A stretch of DNA of 14,526 nt from Phycisphaerae bacterium. GTDB lineage: Bacteria > Planctomycetota > Phycisphaerae > Sedimentisphaerales > SG8-4. The notes under the pieces are model-generated. The model was not told where the DNA came from. It saw only the letters and a program-made list of their open reading frames with translations, and ran no database searches. Each line of letters begins with the position of its first letter. The stretch's first letter is position 1. Below are positions 1 to 6,569 of the stretch, one piece after another. The DNA is taken from contig JAUWLI010000034.1 in NCBI GenBank assembly GCA_030613765.1, forward strand, positions 1-14,526, read 5' to 3'. The position numbers and the translations under genes were made by a program.

Positions 1-975
1 TCCGGTGTGCAGGTTCGCAGCCACGTATATAATAAGGATACGACGCAGGAGATGTGGAGGCGCGGACAGAAGAGGAAGGTGGTCCGAAAGGCGGGGCACG
101 TTTATGGATACCAGGTCGAGATAGCCAACGAGCGGACCGGAAGCTCCGGGGGTATCTATGACGAAGCGAGAAAAGGTATGTGGTTGTATGATGTGAAGGG
201 GGATGCCAAGGCGAGCAAGGCCTTCAAAAACAATCAGTGGAACAAGTACCGCGCAGCCTGCATTGGTGATTCGATTAAGACGTGGGTAAACGGGGTGCCG
301 TGTAGTGATTTGAGAGACCCTATCGACCAGGTCGGCTTCATCGGACTACAAGTGCACAGCGTCAGGAGTGACACACCTTTAGAGGTGCGCTGGAGGAACA
401 TTCGTATTAAAGACCTCGGCCGGCATGTCCCGAAGCAGCTCTTTGACGGGAAGACGCTTAAAGGCTGGCATACCCTTCCCGGAGGTAAGTGGGAGGTCAT
501 TGACGGCGTCATTGTCGCCACCAGTGCCAGCAGTGAGAGCCGCCACGGCCTGCTCGTTAGTGACAAGAGCTTTGGCGATTTCACCATCCGTTTGAAGTTC
601 AAAGCGCTCAAGGGTAACAGCGGATTTTACTTCCGAGCGGACGAAGTGGGCGGCGGAGGGGGAGTTCACGGCTTTCAGGCCGAGATCGATGCGAACAATG
701 ACGTCGGTGGGCTCTACGAGACAGGCGGCAGGGCGTGGGTGGTCCAGCCAACCGCCGAGGATGTGGCCACTTGGTTTAGGCCGCAGGAGTGGAACGAGAT
801 GGCGGTTTCCGCGCACGGCAGGCGAATCGTAGTTCATGTCAACGGCTGGAAGACAGCGGAGTTGAAGAATGATAAGGGGCGACTGAAAGGCCATCTGGCA
901 CTTCAACTGCACGGCGGACAGGAGATGCACGTTATGTTCAAGGACATCGAAATGCTGTTGCCAAAAAAGAAGTGA
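1..975 (+). CDS. Tandem DUF1080 (3-keto-disaccharide hydrolase-like) protein, 5'-truncated
   Basis: The reading frame is open from the first base of the window, so this is the C-terminal part of a longer gene; the GTG at position 7 is an internal valine, not a start. It holds two related domains. Codons 1 to about 140 are the end of one DUF1080 unit, with SGVQVRS near its start and GFIGLQVHS near its end. Codons 141-324 are a second, complete unit opening with LFDGKTLKGWH and containing NSGFYFRADE and GHLALQLHGG, which matches the end of the first. DUF1080 (PF06439) is a concanavalin-like beta-sandwich family abundant in planctomycetes, linked to glycoside binding or 3-keto-glycoside hydrolysis and often secreted. 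Any signal peptide lies outside the window, so export cannot be checked. The gene looks more G+C-rich than ispH, which starts 30 bp downstream without an obvious terminator between. The family call is firm; the exact activity is not. Confidence 0.88.
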   Translation, partial: SGVQVRSHVYNKDTTQEMWRRGQKRKVVRKAGHVYGYQVEIANERTGSSGGIYDEARKGMWLYDVKGDAKASKAFKNNQWNKYRAACIGDSIKTWVNGVPCSDLRDPIDQVGFIGLQVHSVRSDTPLEVRWRNIRIKDLGRHVPKQLFDGKTLKGWHTLPGGKWEVIDGVIVATSASSESRHGLLVSDKSFGDFTIRLKFKALKGNSGFYFRADEVGGGGGVHGFQAEIDANNDVGGLYETGGRAWVVQPTAEDVATWFRPQEWNEMAVSAHGRRIVVHVNGWKTAELKNDKGRLKGHLALQLHGGQEMHVMFKDIEMLLPKKK

Positions 976-1005
976 GAGAGACCCTGTCTATTTAAGTTAA
1001 ATTTT

Positions 1006-1851
1006 ATGAAAGTTATAGTTGCGGAAAAATGCGGTTTCTGTCACGGCGTTAAAAACGCCATTAGAATGGCAGAAAAAATATTGGCACAGGAAGATGAAGT
1101 TTACAGCCTCGGTCCTATCATTCATAACAAGGATGTGGTGGAGCAATTAGCTCAAACCGGATTAAAGACCGTAAGTAAAGTGGAAGACATTCAGTCAGGG
1201 ACGGTCCTTATCCGTTCTCACGGTGCAGCCCCGCAGCAATTAGCCAGGCTCAGAGAAAAAGGCATAAATATTGTCGATGCCACCTGCGTACTTGTTAAGA
1301 GACTCCAGCACATAGCCGGGGAGTTCGAGAGGGATGGTTATACAGTCGTAATAATCGGTGACGAAAATCATCCTGAGGTCCAGGCTGTTGTAGGCTGCGT
1401 CAAAGAGGCTGTTGTCATTGCGGACGAATCGGATTTACATAAGCTGCCTGCAAACGGGCGGTTGGGGATTGTCTGTCAAACCACAGAAAGTACGGACCAC
1501 TTGGGCAGGATGCTTGGTGCGATAGGGCGGGGCACTTTCAAGGAATTGAAGGTAATCAATACGCTGTGTGAAGAGGCGATAAAGAGGCAGCAGTCCGCCG
1601 TGCAGTTGTGCAAACGGGTGGATATAATGTTCGTCCTCGGCGGCCTGGAAAGCGCCAATACAGGCAGATTGGCGGACCTTTGCAAAAATGAAAACAGCCA
1701 GACCTATCATTTGCAAAACTGGAATGGGCTTGATAAACAGGTGCTTTTCGGCAAAAAAATAGCCGGTGTTACGGCGGGGGCCTCGACTCCTGAATGGATA
1801 ATTGCCGAATTTGTTAAAAATTTAGAGGCTTTTGAGGCAAAAGAAGAATAA
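1006..1851 (+). CDS. ispH: 4-hydroxy-3-methylbut-2-enyl diphosphate reductase (IspH/LytB)
   Basis: IspH catalyses the last step of the MEP pathway in the cytosol, reducing HMBPP to IPP and DMAPP with a [4Fe-4S] cluster. The 281-residue length is normal for the short bacterial form. The three cluster cysteines are visible: C12 in CGFCHGV, C94 in DATC and C188 in NTLC. Substrate-binding residues also fit: H40 in IIHNKDVV, H72 in RSHG, H122 and E124 in NHPEV, and S216/N218 in ESANTGRL. The C-terminal AGASTPEWII motif is typical. No convincing SD precedes the ATG; the upstream 20 bp are AT-rich. rpsA follows 289 bp downstream on the same strand. In many clostridia IspH and S1 are fused or adjacent, so the order is meaningful, but a terminator-like hairpin at 1952-1980 suggests that the two genes are at least partly uncoupled here. 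Confidence 0.97.
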   Translation: MKVIVAEKCGFCHGVKNAIRMAEKILAQEDEVYSLGPIIHNKDVVEQLAQTGLKTVSKVEDIQSGTVLIRSHGAAPQQLARLREKGINIVDATCVLVKRLQHIAGEFERDGYTVVIIGDENHPEVQAVVGCVKEAVVIADESDLHKLPANGRLGIVCQTTESTDHLGRMLGAIGRGTFKELKVINTLCEEAIKRQQSAVQLCKRVDIMFVLGGLESANTGRLADLCKNENSQTYHLQNWNGLDKQVLFGKKIAGVTAGASTPEWIIAEFVKNLEAFEAKEE

Positions 1852-1890
1852 AAATTAACTGAAAAGAACGTAAAAAAAGAGAAAAATAAC

Positions 1891-1920
1891 TTTACATTTC
1901 GCTATGTTGTATTAGTATAA
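1891..1920 (+). promoter_or_regulatory. Candidate sigma-70-type promoter upstream of rpsA
   Basis: TTTACA at 1891-1896 is followed by two overlapping -10 options: TAGTAT at 1913-1918 (16-bp spacer) and GTATAA at 1915-1920 (18-bp spacer). The surroundings are AT-rich and lie just after the ispH stop. Transcription would start near 1925-1928, giving rpsA a leader of about 215 nt that includes the hairpins at 1952-1980 and 2005-2022. I found no better promoter between those hairpins and rpsA. The -10 match is imperfect, so this is a candidate only. Confidence 0.35.
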
Positions 1921-1951
1921 GTGGTTCTAATAAGGCATCTTAGTGTAATTT

Positions 1952-1980
1952 GCATTTGCTGCGTGGGCAAATGCGTTTTT
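1952..1980 (+). terminator. Intrinsic terminator-like hairpin between ispH and rpsA
   Basis: A perfect 8-bp inverted repeat, GCATTTGC at 1952-1959 and GCAAATGC at 1967-1974, encloses a 7-nt loop and is followed at once by GTTTTT. This is the best intrinsic terminator in the window. The simple reading is that it ends the ispH transcript. Because the best rpsA promoter candidate lies upstream of it, it could instead act as an attenuator in the rpsA leader. Confidence 0.6.
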
Positions 1981-2004
1981 ATATGTTAACCGGAAAATTT
2001 AAAT

Positions 2005-2022
2005 TTGTGCGCTGTTGCACAA
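2005..2022 (+). promoter_or_regulatory. Second hairpin in the rpsA leader
   Basis: TTGTGC at 2005-2010 and GCACAA at 2017-2022 form a 6-bp stem with a 6-nt loop. No U-tract follows, so it is not a terminator. It lies about 120 nt before the likely rpsA start. S1 is known to autoregulate its own translation in proteobacteria through structured leaders; whether this hairpin does anything similar is inference. Confidence 0.3.
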
Positions 2023-2140
2023 GGGCTTATCGGCGTAAATGTGGGGCGCTGATAGGTTAAGGTTCTCATTTCGGTCGCGTTTAGCGGTTTGTAAAATAGG
2101 AATCGGTGAAAGACAGACTCCACAACGGGATTTTGGTTTT

Positions 2141-4285
2141 ATGGTAGATAGAAATATAGTTTACAAACTGGATTTGTCAGAAGAGAAACTCGACCAGCAG
2201 GTCGACGAGATGTTCAGTGAGAAAGAAACTGATTTTTTGGAAGAAGTGCTTCGGGCAAAGGTTGATTCCCGTTTGCCGGGCACTATTCTTAAAGGGACAA
2301 TCGTATCCCAGATAGGTAATGATGTAATCGTCGAAGTGGGCCTTAAAAGCGAAGGTATTGTCGATGCCGGTGAATTTGAAGATCCCGACGATAAAGCGCC
2401 GGGCAGAGACATCGAAGTTTTTCTTGAAGATGCCGATTCTGAAGGCGGGCTTATCCTGCTCTCGAAGCTTAAAGCCGACCGCATCAGAGGCTGGGAAACG
2501 ATTATCAATACGAAAAATAAAGGCGATGTTGTTACGGGCAAGGTTATAAGGCGTATCAAGGGCGGGTTACTTGTCGATATCGGTGTTCCTGTTTTTCTTC
2601 CGGCCTCTCAGGTAGATATCCGAAAGCCGGGCGATATAAGTAGATTCATCGGCAAGGAAGTGGAATGCAAGATTCTCAAGATTGACGTTGAAGGCAGGAA
2701 CATTGTCATATCGAGACGCAAACTTATCGAAGAAGAACGCCAGAGCAGTAAGGAAAAGATTCTGGACGAAATCGAGGTCGGGCAGTTGCGAAAAGGCATT
2801 ATCAAGAATATCGCCGACTTCGGAGTGTTCGTCGACCTGGGAGGGCTCGATGGCCTGCTGCATATATCCGATTTGACCTGGGGAAGAATATCACATCCAT
2901 CGGAAGTTGTTGATCTTGACCAGGAGATCGAATGCGTTGTGATCGGTGTCAATAAAGAGCATGAAAAGATTTCGCTGGGCCTGAAGCAGAAAACGGCCAG
3001 TCCCTGGGAAAATGTCGAAGTGCAGTATCCTATCGGGGCCAGGGTAAAGGGCAAGGTGGTAAATGTGATGAACTATGGCGCCTTTATACGGCTTGAAGAC
3101 GGTATTGAAGGACTGGTGCATATCAGCGAGATGAGCTGGACCAGACGACTGGCACATCCTGGTGAGATGCTTAATCTCGATGATGAAATAGACGTCGTTG
3201 TTTTGAACGTGAACAAGGAAAAACAGGAGATATCGCTTGGTATCAAGCAGACGGAAATTAATCCCTGGACGATAGCTTCTCAGAAGTATCCTCCCGGAAC
3301 GGTTGTTACAGCCCAGGTACGCAGTTTGACGAATTTTGGTGCGTTTGTAGAGATGGAGCCGGGTCTTGATGGCATGATACACATTTCAGATTTAAGCTGG
3401 ACGAAGAAATATAATCATCCCGGCGAGGCACTGCAAAAGAACCAGGATATCAAATGCGTTGTTCTCGAAGTCAATGAAGACAAACGAAGGATCAGCCTGG
3501 GCATAAAACAGATGGCCGAAGATCCCTGGATCCGTGCAATTCCGGAAAAATATATTCCTGGACACATTATTAAAGGCAGAATAGCCAAGGTCACTAACTT
3601 TGGCGCATTTGTAGAACTGGAGCCTGACCTGGAGGGTCTGCTGCACATTTCCGAGCTTGCCGACCACAAGATTGATAAGCCTCAGGATATTGTTAAGCAG
3701 GATGACGAAGTTGAAGTTAAGATACTAAGGGTTGACAACGAGGCGCGTAAAATCGGATTGAGTTTACGAAGGGTCCAGTGGGCCGCCGAAGAACAAGCCG
3801 CCGATTCCGGCCAGCGTACAAAGCCGATAGGTGTTCAGACCGTTTTTTCTGACGCCGATATGGGCGAGATTGTAGGTTCGAAGGACAAGGCCGCCGAATC
3901 CGAGGAGGCTGGTATTGCGTCGGCCGAGCCGGGTGAGAAAGAGGCCGAAGCAGTTGAAACTAAAGCCGACGATGCCGAAGCCAGTGATACCGGAGAGCCA
4001 CAGGCATCGTCAGAGTCTGAACAAGCCGAGGCCGAAACGGTTGAAACTAAAGCTGACGATACCGAAGCCGATGATACCGGAGAGCCACAGGCATCGTCAG
4101 AGTCTGAACAAGCCGAGGGCGAAGCGGTTGAAGCCGAAACCGGCGATGCTGCAGAGGCGGAGGTTTCAGAGGAATCCAAGCCGGACCAAACCGAGCAGCC
4201 TCAAGAAACAGAAAGTGCAGATTCCGAGAGCAAAGCCAATGGAGATAATAGCGTAGAGGAGAAGATCGAAACCGATAGCAAATAA
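2141..4285 (+). CDS. rpsA: 30S ribosomal protein S1, six S1 domains plus acidic C-terminal tail
   Basis: S1 binds mRNA on the 30S subunit and helps load structured or SD-poor messages. From the chosen start the protein has 714 residues. Six S1 (OB-fold) domains sit at about 45-111, 126-194, 213-283, 297-370, 384-457 and 472-544. Domains 3-6 carry the typical FGxFV/YGAF and LLHIS/LVHIS motifs; domains 1 and 2 are more diverged, as in classical S1, where they contact the ribosome. E. coli S1 is 557 residues, so the extra length is a tail from about 548 to 714, rich in Glu, Asp, Ala and Ser, with an internal repeat. I prefer the ATG at 2141 because S1-like sequence begins there. An in-frame ATG at 2039 would add 34 basic residues with no S1 character. 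No clear SD is seen at either ATG. ispH lies upstream on the same strand. Confidence 0.95.
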   Translation: MVDRNIVYKLDLSEEKLDQQVDEMFSEKETDFLEEVLRAKVDSRLPGTILKGTIVSQIGNDVIVEVGLKSEGIVDAGEFEDPDDKAPGRDIEVFLEDADSEGGLILLSKLKADRIRGWETIINTKNKGDVVTGKVIRRIKGGLLVDIGVPVFLPASQVDIRKPGDISRFIGKEVECKILKIDVEGRNIVISRRKLIEEERQSSKEKILDEIEVGQLRKGIIKNIADFGVFVDLGGLDGLLHISDLTWGRISHPSEVVDLDQEIECVVIGVNKEHEKISLGLKQKTASPWENVEVQYPIGARVKGKVVNVMNYGAFIRLEDGIEGLVHISEMSWTRRLAHPGEMLNLDDEIDVVVLNVNKEKQEISLGIKQTEINPWTIASQKYPPGTVVTAQVRSLTNFGAFVEMEPGLDGMIHISDLSWTKKYNHPGEALQKNQDIKCVVLEVNEDKRRISLGIKQMAEDPWIRAIPEKYIPGHIIKGRIAKVTNFGAFVELEPDLEGLLHISELADHKIDKPQDIVKQDDEVEVKILRVDNEARKIGLSLRRVQWAAEEQAADSGQRTKPIGVQTVFSDADMGEIVGSKDKAAESEEAGIASAEPGEKEAEAVETKADDAEASDTGEPQASSESEQAEAETVETKADDTEADDTGEPQASSESEQAEGEAVEAETGDAAEAEVSEESKPDQTEQPQETESADSESKANGDNSVEEKIETDSK
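3953..4126 (+). repeat. Two 87-bp tandem repeats coding the acidic S1 tail
   Basis: Copy 1 is 3953-4039 and copy 2 is 4040-4126, both in frame, each coding 29 residues of the type VETKADD, DTGEP, QASSESEQAE. The stretch from DTGEP to SEQAE is identical between copies at the DNA level, with only scattered substitutions elsewhere. That points to a recent duplication. A third copy begins at 4127 (VEAETGDAAEAE) but soon diverges. Upstream, the GAGGCCGAA motif at 3941 repeats at 4028, showing that the register extends slightly further left. Confidence 0.9.
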
Positions 4286-4299
4286 TTACCCTGAGCTTT

Positions 4300-4330
4300 G
4301 TTTGGAATCGGGCAAGAAGGCAAACTTTTT
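4300..4330 (+). terminator. Weak terminator candidate after rpsA
   Basis: GTTTG at 4300-4304 can pair with CAAAC at 4321-4325 and is followed by TTTTT at 4326-4330. The position, 15 bp after the rpsA stop, is right, but the stem is only 5 bp, A/T-rich, and the loop is 16 nt. Confidence 0.3.
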
Positions 4331-4603
4331 AACGGCTGTTGTTTCTGATGGCTTTTCGTTCGCCTACTGTGTTGTGTCTTTGGCCTTTTGGTCTGAGTAG
4401 AGAAGTGGATTGCTAATTTGCGTTTTTTCTGCAGCTTATCTTTGCTTTGATATCATTCATTCTCTCTTCGTTAGCTTTCGGATATGCCTGCTTTCTTTAT
4501 TGCTGGAACAATAGCATATAAAGCCGGGTTAATGGGGCCGGCCCAAATAAGCCGATATCTATAGAAGACTATTGCAAACATAATGTGGTTAATAACGTAT
4601 CTA

Positions 4604-4632
4604 TTGATGATGTGTCGGATACGGGATATAAT
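4604..4632 (+). promoter_or_regulatory. Sigma-70-type promoter for the PIN/TRAM gene
   Basis: TTGATG at 4604-4609, a 17-bp spacer and a perfect TATAAT at 4627-4632. Transcription should start near 4639, giving a leader of about 48 nt that contains GGGAGG at 4672-4677, 9 nt before the ATG at 4687. Consensus boxes, correct spacing and a downstream SD make this one of the two best promoters in the window. Confidence 0.65.
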
Positions 4633-4686
4633 GGCAAATGTCATATATAACAAAACTATATCATAATTTTTGGGAGGTTTATAACT

Positions 4687-5748
4687 ATGTTACTTTGGGT
4701 TTTTAGAGCTATTTTTTCTATTGTTCTTCTTGCAGTGCTGATTGCCAATTTGAGTTCCTATGCAATCGCGGGGTCGGAGGACAAGTGGGCGGTGCTGTGG
4801 AGTGCGTTGGGGATGGCCGTGTTTGTCCTTTTCCTCGATATTCTTACACCGAAGAAAAAACTCGGTGCTCTGGCGGGTGTCTTTTTTGGTCTGTTGGTTG
4901 GAATGCTTCTCAGTATGGCACTGGGGTATGTGGTAACTATGATAACGGAATCATACGGCATAGACTTAATCCCAGAGGCGATTAAGGCAATCAAATGGTT
5001 GATGAGCATATGTATATGTTATCTTACTATCAGTATTGTGATGAGGACCAAGGACGATGTGCGTTTCGTGATTCCCTATGTCGAATTTTCCAAGCAGAGC
5101 AAAGGGGCGAGACCCTTGATCCTGGATACGTCGGCAATCATTGACGGGCGGGTTGCGGACCTGTGCGAGAGTAAATTGTTCGATGCCCCAGTAGTTGTTC
5201 CGCGCTTTGTTCTCAATGAGCTTCAGTTGATAGCAGATTCGGCTGACAAGCTCAAGCGCACCCGCGGCAGACGTGGACTTGATATACTTCATGAGATGCA
5301 GTCAAGCTCTGTAATCGACGTGGAGATTAATGACGTTATCATCCCGGAGGTCGAGGAGGTCAAAGGCGTCGACCAGAAACTGATGATGTTTGCCAAGAGC
5401 TGCGACGGTCGTGTGGTAACGACGGACTATAACCTCACCAAGGTTGCACAAGTTCGTGAAGTTGATGTGATCAATATCAACGATTTGGCCAGTACACTTA
5501 AGACGGTTGCTCTGCCGGGTGAGACTATGGATGTTAAAATCATAAAGCCGGGCGAGGAGGCCGAGCAGGGTATCGGGTATCTGCCGGACGGGACGATGGT
5601 TGTTGTCGAAGGTGCTCGCGACAAGATTGGTCGTGATTTGGCCATTAGTATAACCAGCTCGCTTCAGACATCGGCCGGCAAGATGATTTTCGGCAAGTTC
5701 GAAAAATACGCGGCAAGAAAGGGAAGCAACAAAAAGCAAATATCATAG
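4687..5748 (+). CDS. Membrane-anchored PIN/TRAM-domain protein (YacL family)
   Basis: A 353-residue protein with four predicted membrane helices at about 4-21, 33-52, 60-86 and 101-119, then a PIN nuclease fold (about 142-270) and a C-terminal TRAM domain (about 281-341). The acidic PIN residues are present: D147 in LILDTSAIIDGR, E178 in FVLNELQ, D229 in GVDQKL and D247 in VTTDYNL, so a metal-dependent ribonuclease site looks intact. TRAM is an RNA-binding OB-like fold. This architecture matches the YacL family of Bacillus and relatives. Its substrate is not known to me, and it should not be taken for a VapC toxin: it is membrane-bound and no antitoxin gene is next to it. The start is well fixed by GGGAGG 9 nt upstream. 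It has its own promoter at 4604-4632 and converges with the - strand gene ending at 5849. Confidence 0.93.
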   Translation: MLLWVFRAIFSIVLLAVLIANLSSYAIAGSEDKWAVLWSALGMAVFVLFLDILTPKKKLGALAGVFFGLLVGMLLSMALGYVVTMITESYGIDLIPEAIKAIKWLMSICICYLTISIVMRTKDDVRFVIPYVEFSKQSKGARPLILDTSAIIDGRVADLCESKLFDAPVVVPRFVLNELQLIADSADKLKRTRGRRGLDILHEMQSSSVIDVEINDVIIPEVEEVKGVDQKLMMFAKSCDGRVVTTDYNLTKVAQVREVDVININDLASTLKTVALPGETMDVKIIKPGEEAEQGIGYLPDGTMVVVEGARDKIGRDLAISITSSLQTSAGKMIFGKFEKYAARKGSNKKQIS

Positions 5749-5789
5749 CAGCCAGCCGCCGCGACGTCCCAGAGAACAAAGTCCACAAG

Positions 5790-5826
5790 AGACAACGCGC
5801 ACGACTTAAGTGCCTGGGTCTTTTTT
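5790..5826 (+). terminator. Candidate terminator after the PIN/TRAM gene
   Basis: An interrupted stem is possible: outer AGAC (5790-5793) with GTCT (5818-5821), and inner GCAC (5799-5802) with GTGC (5810-5813). A T-tract (TTTTTT at 5821-5826) follows. It lies about 45 bp after the stop, where a terminator for a convergent gene pair is expected. The internal mismatches make it weak. Confidence 0.35.
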
Positions 5827-5848
5827 CTTAATTGTGTCCTCATGACCT

Positions 5849-6565
5849 CTATTTTGATTTCAGCAGGCATTTTACGAACAGTGCTATGGCGCCTGTAAGA
5901 CCAGCGGCGAATACAGGCCAATAGAAATAGGATTGGTAATCAGGCTCGGCGATGTGGGGGCCGGGAATGCAAAAAGAGACAACGATGATAACAACGGCAG
6001 CGATAAAGCCAATCCAGTCTATTCGGCTTGCCCTGATGGGCCTGCCGCGGCAATCGCGATAAAGTATTATCATGGCAAACACAAGCATTACAATTGAGAC
6101 AAGTACCGGGGCCACAACAGGGCCGGCCCATGCGATTGGTATTAGAAAGAGTATGTCCCAATCCATAATCGACTCGGGCCAGTTAGGGATAGCTTCGAGC
6201 CACGCACTGAATACTTTGAGCCAGACATAATAGAAGATGTCCCAGACCGCGAAGATTGTTAAGAAATAAGCGAACCGCTGCTGAAGATTCCGCCCGAACA
6301 GCCAGGCTCCCGTAAGGATCAGAACTATTGTTGCTGCTTCTCTGCCAATTTCTGTTAATAGAATGGCTTTGTGCTGCAGTATCGTGTTGACGTTACTTAG
6401 CGGGAATGTGAAACCATCGGGATGGAAGATGACTCGAAGGTACACGACTACCGCGGATTCAATGTACGCAAAGGCGATGCTGAAGATGACAGCGATAACA
6501 AATCGCGTCATTGTTGTTTTTAGTGGTTCTACCGAGGTGTTTATTAATTTTTCTTCAGTGCTCAT
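5849..6565 (-). CDS. Unrecognised polytopic membrane protein, co-transcribed with ispG
   Basis: I do not recognise this 238-residue protein. It has about seven hydrophobic segments, near residues 20-43, 75-91, 97-118, 137-153, 154-169, 182-201 and 212-232, and no signal peptide or soluble domain. Conserved-looking features inside or next to helices are YIESAVVVYLR (34-44, with a membrane-embedded glutamate), WDIFYYVWLK (108-117), the DWD at 135-137, and a tryptophan-glycine-proline motif, AWAGPVVAP, just after it. The DWD and proline motifs suggest a fixed pore or cofactor site rather than a random membrane anchor. Its ATG lies 4 bp after the ispG stop on the same strand, so the two form an operon and translation is probably coupled; no SD is visible. 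Linkage to isoprenoid metabolism is possible but rests on position alone. Confidence 0.8.
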   Translation of the reverse strand: MSTEEKLINTSVEPLKTTMTRFVIAVIFSIAFAYIESAVVVYLRVIFHPDGFTFPLSNVNTILQHKAILLTEIGREAATIVLILTGAWLFGRNLQQRFAYFLTIFAVWDIFYYVWLKVFSAWLEAIPNWPESIMDWDILFLIPIAWAGPVVAPVLVSIVMLVFAMIILYRDCRGRPIRASRIDWIGFIAAVVIIVVSFCIPGPHIAEPDYQSYFYWPVFAAGLTGAIALFVKCLLKSK

Positions 6566-6569
6566 AGAA

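Larger units (their letters stand above)
4286..4686. other. About 400 bp intergenic region without a supported gene
   Basis: After the rpsA stop the sequence is T-rich and stop-rich on the + strand. I see no tRNA, no transposon ends and no array of repeats. Its last 85 bp hold a promoter and an SD for the PIN/TRAM gene. A 10-bp palindrome, GGGCCGGCCC, lies at 4535-4544. The only notable reading frame is a 60-codon one on the - strand (4653-4471); it lacks an SD and coding character, and I do not annotate it. Confidence 0.6.

Noticed and set aside
2039..2140. Upstream in-frame ATG extending rpsA by 34 residues
   Set aside because: The added residues are basic, unlike S1, and there is no SD. 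The S1-type sequence begins at the ATG at 2141.
3835..4256. Long frames overlapping the rpsA tail on both strands
   Set aside because: They are products of the low-complexity, repeated Glu/Ala/Ser coding sequence and carry simple-sequence proteins without domains.
4471..4653. 60-codon frame on the - strand with hydrophobic residues and a WAGP motif like that in the 5849-6565 membrane protein
   Set aside because: No SD, AT-rich intergenic composition, and the likeness is limited to about four residues around an 11-bp stretch (GGGCCGGCCCA, also at 6120-6130). The palindrome could recur by chance. A decayed gene fragment is possible but unsupported.
4687..5748. Toxin-antitoxin module suggested by the PIN domain
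   Set aside because: The protein is membrane-anchored and carries a TRAM domain, and no small partner gene lies beside it.
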